Origin: Bacteroidaceae bacterium
GTDB lineage: Bacteria; Bacteroidota; Bacteroidia; Bacteroidales; Bacteroidaceae
Length of the DNA stretch: 47,757 nt
NCBI GenBank assembly: GCA_900752815.1
Contig: CAADWS010000067.1
Coordinates: 1-47,757 of the forward strand
Direction: 5' to 3'
The translations under genes were made by a program, and so were the position numbers. Shown here in pieces: positions 41,990-47,757 of the stretch (the stretch's first letter is position 1; every line of letters starts with the position of its first letter). The notes beneath the pieces are model-generated. The model saw only the letters and a program-made list of their open reading frames with translations. It was not told the origin of the DNA and made no database searches.

Positions 41990-43183
41990 ATGGGAAAAGT
42001 TCTAATCATCGGAGCCGGAGGCGTGGCCACGGTTGCCGCCCACAAGGTGGCTCAGAACACTGACGTGTTTAGCGAGATTATGATTGCGAGCCGCACAAAG
42101 TCAAAGTGCGATGCGATTGTGAAGGCCATCGGCCGCGATGACATCAAGACGGCACAGGTGGATGCCGACAGCGTGGAGCAGTTGTGTGCGTTGATGAATG
42201 AGTTCAAGCCCGATCTGGTCATGAATCTGGCTTTGCCCTATCAGGACCTCACCATCATGGAGGCTTGTCTGCAGTGTGGCTGCTCTTACCTTGATACGGC
42301 CAATTATGAGCCTATCGACGAGGCGCATTTCGAGTATTCTTGGCAGTGGGCCTACAAGGAGCGTTTCGAGCAGGCCGGACTGACCGCCATCCTCGGTTGC
42401 GGATTCGACCCGGGCGTGACGAGCATCTTCACGGCTTATGCCGCCAAGCATTATTTCGACGAAATTCATTATCTGGACATTGTGGACTGCAATGCCGGCG
42501 ACCATCACAAGGCGTTTGCCACCAACTTCAATCCGGAAATCAATATCCGTGAAATCACGCAGAAAGGATTGTATTGGGAAAACGGACAGTGGGTGGAAAC
42601 AGAGCCGCTGGAAATTCACCGTCCGCTGACTTATCCGAATGTAGGACCGCGTGAAAGCTATCTGCTTCATCACGAGGAAATCGAGAGTCTGGTGAAGAAC
42701 TATCCCACCATCAAGCGCGCCCGCTTCTGGATGACTTTCGGTCAGGAATATCTCACTCACCTGCGTGTCATCCAGAACATCGGTATGGCCAGCATCGTGC
42801 CCATCGAATATGAAGGCCATCAGATTGTGCCTTTGCAGTTCCTCAAGGCCGTGTTGCCCAATCCGCAGGACCTCGGTGAAAACTATGAGGGCGAAACAAG
42901 CATCGGTTGCCGCATCCGTGGTGTGAAGGACGGACAGGAGCACACCTATTATGTATATAACAACTGTTCACACCGTGCTGCCTATGAGGAAACCGGAATG
43001 CAGGGCGTCAGCTATACGACGGGAGTGCCCGCCTGCATCGGTGCCCGTATGTTCATGCTCGGCTTGTGGAAGCGTCCGGGCGTATGGAACGTGGAGGAGT
43101 TTGATCCCGATCCCTTCATGGAAGAACTGAACCGTCAAGGTCTGCCCTGGCATGAGATTCACGACGGTGACCTGGAACTGTAA
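41990..43183 (+). CDS. Saccharopine dehydrogenase-like, probable carboxynorspermidine dehydrogenase
   Basis: 397 residues. N-terminal Rossmann motif VLIIGAGGVATVAAHKVA (4-21), then MIASRTKSKCD, and the C-terminal saccharopine-dehydrogenase fold with CGFDPGVTSIFTAYA (~140-154) and VDCNAGDHHKAFATNFNPEINIREI. In Bacteroidales this subgroup is the NADPH-dependent carboxy(nor)spermidine dehydrogenase of spermidine synthesis, which joins putrescine or diaminopropane to aspartate semialdehyde. The partner decarboxylase is not in the window. Single-gene unit ended by the hairpin at 43226-43267. Confidence 0.87.
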   Translation: MGKVLIIGAGGVATVAAHKVAQNTDVFSEIMIASRTKSKCDAIVKAIGRDDIKTAQVDADSVEQLCALMNEFKPDLVMNLALPYQDLTIMEACLQCGCSYLDTANYEPIDEAHFEYSWQWAYKERFEQAGLTAILGCGFDPGVTSIFTAYAAKHYFDEIHYLDIVDCNAGDHHKAFATNFNPEINIREITQKGLYWENGQWVETEPLEIHRPLTYPNVGPRESYLLHHEEIESLVKNYPTIKRARFWMTFGQEYLTHLRVIQNIGMASIVPIEYEGHQIVPLQFLKAVLPNPQDLGENYEGETSIGCRIRGVKDGQEHTYYVYNNCSHRAAYEETGMQGVSYTTGVPACIGARMFMLGLWKRPGVWNVEEFDPDPFMEELNRQGLPWHEIHDGDLEL

Positions 43184-43225
43184 GACATCTCTTTTCCCTT
43201 CTCGGGGAATGTGGATAGCATAAAC

Positions 43226-43267
43226 ATGCGCCCTGTGCAGCACTGAAAGAAGCTGTGCAGGGCGCAT
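43226..43267 (+). terminator. Terminator after the polyamine gene
   Basis: A perfect 16-bp stem ATGCGCCCTGTGCAGC (43226-43241)/GCTGTGCAGGGCGCAT (43252-43267) with a 10-nt loop, followed by CGTTTGGTTT. Confidence 0.8.
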
Positions 43268-43388
43268 CGTTTGGTTTGAAACGGACGGCCGGGCGATAGG
43301 GGCAGTGGACTGCCGGAGTGTTTGCCCCGTTGCAGGCCGGGAAGGATGGAGTTCGGACGGCATAACGGCCGGCACGACGAAAACGAAT

Positions 43389-43425
43389 GCGGCCGCAGCC
43401 AGTGGAACAACTGGGCTGCGGCCGC
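43389..43425 (-). terminator. Terminator after the sulfatase gene
   Basis: GCGGCCGCAGCCAGT (43389-43403) pairs with ACTGGGCTGCGGCCGC (43410-43425) with one bulged G. It lies 24 bp after the minus-strand sulfatase stop. Between it and 43267 no gene is seen. Confidence 0.7.
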
Positions 43426-43449
43426 CGTGCATTATCGGTATTCCGCCGT

Positions 43450-44991
43450 TTAGAGCGGGAACTGGTCGAGAATGGGGTCGTCATATTGCTGCTGGAGCTT
43501 CTTGAGTTCCTTGCGCAGCTTCTTGGTGATTTTTTCCGTACCCGGTTTCCCGTAAAGATTGTTCATCTCTTTCGGGTCCTCGTTGAGGTTGTAGAGTTCC
43601 CATTCGTCAATGTCGCGGTAGAAGTGGATGAGTTTCCATCCGTCTTCGGTGCGCACGCCGTAGTGGCGCTTCACCATGTGTTCTGCCGGATATTCATGAT
43701 AGTGGTAGTAGAGACTCTTGCGCCAGTTGCGCGGCTTTTCGCCCTTGAGCAGCGGCAGCAGCGAAACGCCCTGGATGTCCTCGGGAATTTCTGCCCCTGC
43801 GATGTCGAGGAAGGTGGGGGCGTAATCGATGTTCTGCACCATCTGCTCTATGTCACCGCGGGCCTTGAGCCCTTCGGGCAGCATCATGACGAGCGGAGTG
43901 GAGAAGGATTCTTCATACATGAAGCGCTTGTCGAACCATCCGTGCTCGCCCATGTAGAATCCCTGGTCGGAAGTGTACACCACAAGGGTGTTCTTCAGTA
44001 GTCCGGCCTTCTCCAGATAGTCGAGTGTGCGGCCCACGTTGTCGTCCAGTGTCTTGAGCACTTTTGCGTAGTCGCGCATATAGCGCTGGTACTTGTATTC
44101 GTGCAAGGCCTTTCCTTCCAGATGGCGTGCCTTGAAGTCAATGGCCAGGGAGTCGTAGAAGTAGTCATACTTGGCCCGGTCGGCACTGTTCATCCGCCCG
44201 ATCATGTTCAGGTAAGTGTTCTTGAGGGGCGTGTTGACATTGGGGTCGTAGATTTTGACGTCATAGGTGAGGTCCATGTGCTGGTAGATGTTCATCTCCT
44301 GCTGGGCTGCGGCTTTCCGTCCCTTGTAGTCGTCATAGAAGTTGTCGGGGATGGGGAAAGTCTTGTCCTCGTATTCGCGCAGATATTTGATTTCGGGCAG
44401 CCAGTCGCGGTGGCAGGCCTTGTGGTGCAGGAAGAGGATGAACGGTTTCGACTTGTCGCGTTTGTGTTCCAGCCAGTCGATGCCTTTGTCGGTGACGATA
44501 TTGGTCATATAGCCCTTTTCGATGGTTTCGCTGCCGTCCATGTTGATGAAGGTCGGGTTGTAGTAGTCACCCTGGCCCGGTACGATATTCCAATAGTCAA
44601 ATCCCGTGGGTTCGCTCACGAGGTGCCATTTTCCGATAATGGCGGTCTGGTAGCCGGCCTTCTGCAGCAGTTTGGGCATGGTCTGCTGCGAACCGTCGAA
44701 GATGCCGTGCTCGTTATTGGTGAATCCGTTGATGTGGGAGTGTTTGCCGGTGAGCATGCAGGCGCGGCTGGGCCCGGAAAGCGAATTGGCCACGAAACTG
44801 TTGACAAAGCGGACACCGTTTTCGGCAATGCGGTCAAGGTTGGGCGTTTCTACGTAACGGTTGTCGTAGCACGACATCATTTGTGCCGTGTGGTCATCCG
44901 TCATGATGTATACGATGTTGTATCGTTCCTGAGCTCCGGCAATGGCAGGCAGGAGCAGGGGTGTTAACATGAACAGGTGTTTCTTTTCCAT
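43450..44991 (-). CDS. Serine-type sulfatase, exported
   Basis: 513 residues with a signal peptide (LFMLTPLLLPAIAGAQ, to ~21). Metal-binding Asp32-Asp33 (MTDDHT). Active-site motif SGPSRACMLTG (72-82), in which Ser72 is the residue converted to formylglycine, so an anSME-type maturase is needed elsewhere in the genome. Other features: GKWHL (~129-133) and SDQGFYMGEHGWFDK (~340-354), typical of S1-family sulfatases. Probably removes sulfate from host or dietary glycans in the periplasm. No SusC/SusD or glycosidase genes are near, so it is an orphan here. Confidence 0.92.
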   Translation of the reverse strand: MEKKHLFMLTPLLLPAIAGAQERYNIVYIMTDDHTAQMMSCYDNRYVETPNLDRIAENGVRFVNSFVANSLSGPSRACMLTGKHSHINGFTNNEHGIFDGSQQTMPKLLQKAGYQTAIIGKWHLVSEPTGFDYWNIVPGQGDYYNPTFINMDGSETIEKGYMTNIVTDKGIDWLEHKRDKSKPFILFLHHKACHRDWLPEIKYLREYEDKTFPIPDNFYDDYKGRKAAAQQEMNIYQHMDLTYDVKIYDPNVNTPLKNTYLNMIGRMNSADRAKYDYFYDSLAIDFKARHLEGKALHEYKYQRYMRDYAKVLKTLDDNVGRTLDYLEKAGLLKNTLVVYTSDQGFYMGEHGWFDKRFMYEESFSTPLVMMLPEGLKARGDIEQMVQNIDYAPTFLDIAGAEIPEDIQGVSLLPLLKGEKPRNWRKSLYYHYHEYPAEHMVKRHYGVRTEDGWKLIHFYRDIDEWELYNLNEDPKEMNNLYGKPGTEKITKKLRKELKKLQQQYDDPILDQFPL

Positions 44992-45030
44992 GAGCGTTTA
45001 GGTTGAGATAGGTTGAATAAAAAGACGAAA

Positions 45031-45079
45031 GAACCAGAAACGAGGGTGCTTTCGAAAGGACAGGTCTCGTTTCTGGTTC
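45031..45079 (-). terminator. Hairpin between phosphoglucosamine mutase and sulfatase genes
   Basis: A perfect 14-bp stem GAACCAGAAACGAG (45031-45044)/CTCGTTTCTGGTTC (45066-45079) lies 27 bp after the minus-strand mutase stop; the complement of 45020-45024 provides a short T-run. Confidence 0.75.
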
Positions 45080-45106
45080 CTCTGGTTGTTTGTAAAGATA
45101 ACCCCG

Positions 45107-46501
45107 TTATTTCTGGGTCATGGAGTAGACAATATCCATTATCTGCTTGCCGAGGGCATCAGCTTCTTCCATGGTGTGTGCCTCGGAATAGACACGGATA
45201 ATCGGTTCGGTGTTTGACTTGCGGAGATGTACCCACTTGTCGGCAAAATCAATCTTGACGCCGTCGATGTCGGTAACCTGCTCATTTTTGTAGAGGTCTT
45301 TCACCTTCTGCAGAACGGCATAGATATCGGTGGTGGGGTCAAGGTCGATGCGGTTCTTGGCAATGAAATATTGCGGCAGTGAGTTGCGCAGTTCAGTTGC
45401 TTTCATGCCGGTTTTTGCCAGGTGAGTCAGGATAAGGGCGATACCTACCAGTGCGTCGCGGCCGTTGTGGGCTGCCGGATAGATGACGCCGCCGTTTCCT
45501 TCACCACCGATGACGGCACCGGTTTCCTTCATCTTCGTAACCACGTTCACCTCGCCTACGGCAGCGGGAGTGTAGTTGCAACCGTATTTCTCTGTTACGT
45601 CGCGCAGACCGCGGGTTGAGGAGAGGTTGGAAACGGTGTTGCCGGGAGTGTGGCGCAGAATGTAGTCGGCTACGGCTACCAGTGTGTTTTCTTCGCCAAA
45701 CATGGAGCCGTCTTCGCAGACGAGAGCAAGGCGGTCAACGTCGGGGTCGACTACGAAACCGATGTCATGGCGTCCCTTGCGCATCAGGTTGCGGATTTCG
45801 CTGAGGTGCTCCTTCAAAGGCTCGGGGTTGTGGGCAAAGTCGCCGGTGGGCTCGGTGTTGATGCCTGTCACTTGTGTAACGCCCAGCTGGCCGAGCAGTT
45901 TGGGCAGGATGACACCGCCTACGGAGTTGACTGCGTCGATGGCTACATTGAAGTGAGCACGGCGGATGGCTTCTACGTCAACCAGTTCGAGCGACTTTAC
46001 GAGTTCGATGTGGCGCTGGTCGTAGCTGTGGTTGTGGAACAGGCCGCCGAGATTGTCAACGTCAGCAAAATCAAAGTTGCAATTGTTGGCCAGGCGTACG
46101 ACTTCGGAGGCCTCTTCGGGCGGAAGGAATTCGCCTTTCTCGTTGAGGAATTTCAGGGCGTTCCACTGGCGGGGATTGTGGCTGGCGGTAATGATGACGC
46201 CACCTACAGCCTTCTCCATGGTAACGGCCAGTTCGGTCGTGGGAGTAGAGGCGAGACCTATGTCAACGACATCGAGGCCCATGCCCATGAGGGTGCCGCA
46301 GACAACCTGAGTAACCATTTCGCCGGAAATGCGGGCATCGCGTCCGACAACAATCTTGCGGCGGTAGGTTAAGTTCACTTTCTTCAGACGCAGGCTGGCA
46401 TATGCTGCTACTGACTTGGCGATGTCAACGGGGTTGAGCGTATCGCCCGGTTTGCCGCCGATAGTGCCGCGGAAACCTGAAATTGACTTGATTAATGTCA
46501 T
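45107..46501 (-). CDS. glmM: Phosphoglucosamine mutase/phosphohexomutase
   Basis: 464 residues from the ATG at 46501 (MTLIKSISGFRGTIGG); the longer open frame upstream runs through the promoter and overlaps the divergent gene. Phosphoserine loop ITASHNPRQWN (~103), metal loop DPDVDRLAL (~255), sugar-binding GGEGNGGVIYP (~337), and the phosphate-binding C-terminal RKSNTEPIIRVYSEA. Interconverts glucosamine-6- and -1-phosphate for cell-wall precursors; a phosphomannomutase role cannot be excluded. -7 box probably TATTTTTG on the minus strand (46552-46559). Confidence 0.9.
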   Translation of the reverse strand: MTLIKSISGFRGTIGGKPGDTLNPVDIAKSVAAYASLRLKKVNLTYRRKIVVGRDARISGEMVTQVVCGTLMGMGLDVVDIGLASTPTTELAVTMEKAVGGVIITASHNPRQWNALKFLNEKGEFLPPEEASEVVRLANNCNFDFADVDNLGGLFHNHSYDQRHIELVKSLELVDVEAIRRAHFNVAIDAVNSVGGVILPKLLGQLGVTQVTGINTEPTGDFAHNPEPLKEHLSEIRNLMRKGRHDIGFVVDPDVDRLALVCEDGSMFGEENTLVAVADYILRHTPGNTVSNLSSTRGLRDVTEKYGCNYTPAAVGEVNVVTKMKETGAVIGGEGNGGVIYPAAHNGRDALVGIALILTHLAKTGMKATELRNSLPQYFIAKNRIDLDPTTDIYAVLQKVKDLYKNEQVTDIDGVKIDFADKWVHLRKSNTEPIIRVYSEAHTMEEADALGKQIMDIVYSMTQK

Positions 46502-46551
46502 ATATATGAGATATTGGTTGTTGTGTCTGCAAGTAATAAAGTATTTCCATA

Positions 46552-46559
46552 CAAAAATA
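46552..46559 (-). promoter_or_regulatory. -7 box of the phosphohexomutase gene
   Basis: Minus-strand TATTTTTG in an A/T-rich stretch, 50 bp before the ATG at 46501. Confidence 0.5.
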
Positions 46560-46695
46560 CAAACTAAATGTGTAAAATACTGCCCATCTTTGGAAAAAAT
46601 GTCATACTTTTTTGCAATCCTCGATTTACATTTTATAAAAAATGGTTTGACTGCGATATATGGATGAGAAAAAAGGAAAACCAGACGCTTTTTTG

Positions 46696-46703
46696 TATTT
46701 TTG
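46696..46703 (+). promoter_or_regulatory. -7 box of the nitroreductase gene
   Basis: TATTTTTG fits TAnnTTTG, 92 bp before the ATG at 46796; leaves a fairly long 5' leader with no evident structure. Confidence 0.5.
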
Positions 46704-46795
46704 CAAGGTGATTTTAGTGGACATGCCGCAGCTTTGCTCCCTGGGGCAGTGGCATCTGATGGAAACAGTCGGAGTATTTTTTTTGAAAGAAGAAT

Positions 46796-47533
46796 ATGGA
46801 AAGTTTGAAGAATCGCCGTTCCATCCGGAAATATGCTGACCGGCCAGTGGATGACGGTTTGCTGCACAGTCTGCTGGAGGCTGCAGAGCGGACGCAGACG
46901 ATGGGAAACCTGCAGCTTTACAGCGTGGTGGTGACCCGCTCGGAGGAAAAGAAACGTGAACTGGCTCCCTGCCATTTCAACCAGCCGATGGTGACCGGTG
47001 CCCCGGTTGTCCTGACGTTTTGTGCCGACTATCACCGCACCACCCGCTGGTGTGAGGAAAGGAAAGCGGATCCCGGTTATGACAATTTCCTTTCGTTTGT
47101 CAATGCGGCCATTGATGCTTTGCTTTATTGCCAGACCTTCTGCACGCTGGCCGAGGAAGCGGGACTGGGACTGTGCTATCTGGGGACTACGGTATACATG
47201 CCGGAAAAGATTATCGACATCCTGCAGTTGCCCAAGCTAGTTGTGCCGCTGGCCACGATTACGCTTGGCTGGCCCGACGAACATCCGGTACAAACGGACC
47301 GCCTGCCCTTATCGGCCATTCTGCACGAGGAGACGTATCAGCCGGTGACCCGTGCAACCATCGACCGCGATTATGCCGCGAAGGAGGCATTGCCGGAGAA
47401 TCTGGAGTTTCTGCGCATCAACAACAAGGAAACGCTGGCACAGATTTTTACGGATTTGCGCTATACGCGCAAGGACAATGAGGCGATGAGCGAAGGTTTC
47501 CTGAGCATGCTTCGCCGGCAGGGTTTCCTGTGA
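46796..47533 (+). CDS. NADPH-dependent nitroreductase family protein (NfsA/FRP-like)
   Basis: 245 residues, cytoplasmic. The FMN-binding N-terminus NRRSIRKYADRPV (6-18) and RTQTMGNLQLYSVVV (~32-46) are typical, as are AIDALLYCQTFCTLAEEAGLGLCYLG (~102-127) and ATITLGWPDEHP in the dimer/FMN region. The C-terminal ~60 residues with ENLEFLRINNKETLAQIFTDLRYTRKDNE match the longer nitroreductase A subgroup. Reduces nitro compounds, quinones or flavin with NAD(P)H. Single-gene unit; not part of the left redox cluster (no operator seen). Confidence 0.9.
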   Translation: MESLKNRRSIRKYADRPVDDGLLHSLLEAAERTQTMGNLQLYSVVVTRSEEKKRELAPCHFNQPMVTGAPVVLTFCADYHRTTRWCEERKADPGYDNFLSFVNAAIDALLYCQTFCTLAEEAGLGLCYLGTTVYMPEKIIDILQLPKLVVPLATITLGWPDEHPVQTDRLPLSAILHEETYQPVTRATIDRDYAAKEALPENLEFLRINNKETLAQIFTDLRYTRKDNEAMSEGFLSMLRRQGFL

Positions 47534-47611
47534 TGCCGCTGTGAAGAAACCGGGCGGCTGCCCTCGGGGCTGTAGCACGTGCAGAATGCGCGGCAGGAGG
47601 GGTGCGCGAAA

Positions 47612-47689
47612 CAGTCAGTACTTTAGGAAAAACAGAAGTACTGACAGAATTTTCTAAAGTACTGACTGTTTTTCCTAAAGTAGGGATAT
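47612..47689. repeat. 21-bp repeat array (one inverted, two direct units)
   Basis: An inverted unit (47612-47632) is followed by a 15-bp partial unit CAGAAGTACTGACAG (47633-47647) and two direct 21-bp units (47648-47668 and 47669-47689). The same consensus as at 33206 and 41600. It lies after the nitroreductase stop. Confidence 0.88.
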
Positions 47690-47715
47690 TCAGTAAATGT
47701 CCTCCAAAAATAAGA

Positions 47716-47757
47716 TGGCATATGAAGTTGGTAGCCCATCCCCCCTTCATATGCCAT
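47716..47757. terminator. Perfect 13-bp inverted repeat at the window end
   Basis: ATGGCATATGAAG (47716-47728) and CTTCATATGCCAT (47745-47757) pair perfectly around a 16-nt loop. The window ends exactly at the right arm, so the stem may be longer. Terminator or repeat element. Confidence 0.6.

Noticed and set aside
45107..47035. A 642-codon version of the phosphohexomutase
   Set aside because: The extra N-terminus runs through an A/T-rich promoter and overlaps the divergent nitroreductase; the family start is MTLIKSISGF at 46501.
46796..47533. The nitroreductase as a member of the left redox regulon
   Set aside because: No TACACAGATTAC operator is found upstream, and it is 33 kb from the cluster.

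Overview
The window comes from a Bacteroidales chromosome, probably a gut commensal; I do not assign a genus. Evidence: promoters repeatedly show the Bacteroidetes -7 box TAnnTTTG instead of an E. coli-type -10. There is a subtilase with a type IX secretion-like C-terminal sorting domain, a serine-type sulfatase, a carboxynorspermidine-type dehydrogenase, and a CTnDOT-like mobile module (tyrosine integrase, small helix-turn-helix proteins, DUF3945-type protein, topoisomerase III/Exc, DUF1896 protein, giant methylase-helicase).

Region 1 (1-14224) is a dense redox cluster. Fourteen genes on the minus strand form four transcription units, and one AraC-family regulator (13319-14224, plus strand) sits at the head. 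The products are five aldo/keto reductases, four flavodoxin-like proteins (one fused to two 4Fe-4S motifs with a twin-arginine leader), a carboxymuconolactone-decarboxylase/cupin fusion, three alpha/beta hydrolases and a BASS-type transporter. About half carry signal peptides or lipoboxes. Each unit starts with the same cassette: a 25-bp operator core (TACACAGATTAC, then GA, then AGCACC), exactly 23 bp, a TAnnTTTG box, then 31-33 bp to the ATG. Two further half-site-like repeats, 21 bp apart, lie upstream of the regulator. I infer a single AraC-controlled regulon for reactive carbonyl, quinone or other electrophile stress, with much of its chemistry in the cell envelope. This is my best candidate for an under-described system.

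Region 2 (about 14.24-28.3 kb) is an integrative element or its remnant. The integration/excision and DNA-processing genes look intact, but no relaxase, coupling protein or tra genes are visible. Its left edge abuts a 95-bp near-perfect palindrome just after the regulator. Either transfer genes were lost, or the element continues left of the window and the redox cluster is its cargo.

Region 3 (28.3-47.76 kb) is housekeeping-like: HD-domain protein, uridine kinase, ClpB, secreted subtilase, cysteine desulfidase/serine dehydratase with an AraC-type regulator, PyrF, a conserved unknown, a lipoprotein, another AraC regulator, a saccharopine-dehydrogenase-like polyamine enzyme, sulfatase, phosphoglucosamine mutase and nitroreductase. 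Its intergenic spaces hold a family of tandem 21-bp repeats (core CTAAAGTACTGACAG) at 33.2, 41.6 and 47.6 kb, with a decayed copy at 28.4 kb. Two other 20-bp-armed hairpins and several strong terminators are also present. A related 22-bp array lies in region 1 (12.05 kb), so the family may extend beyond region 3.
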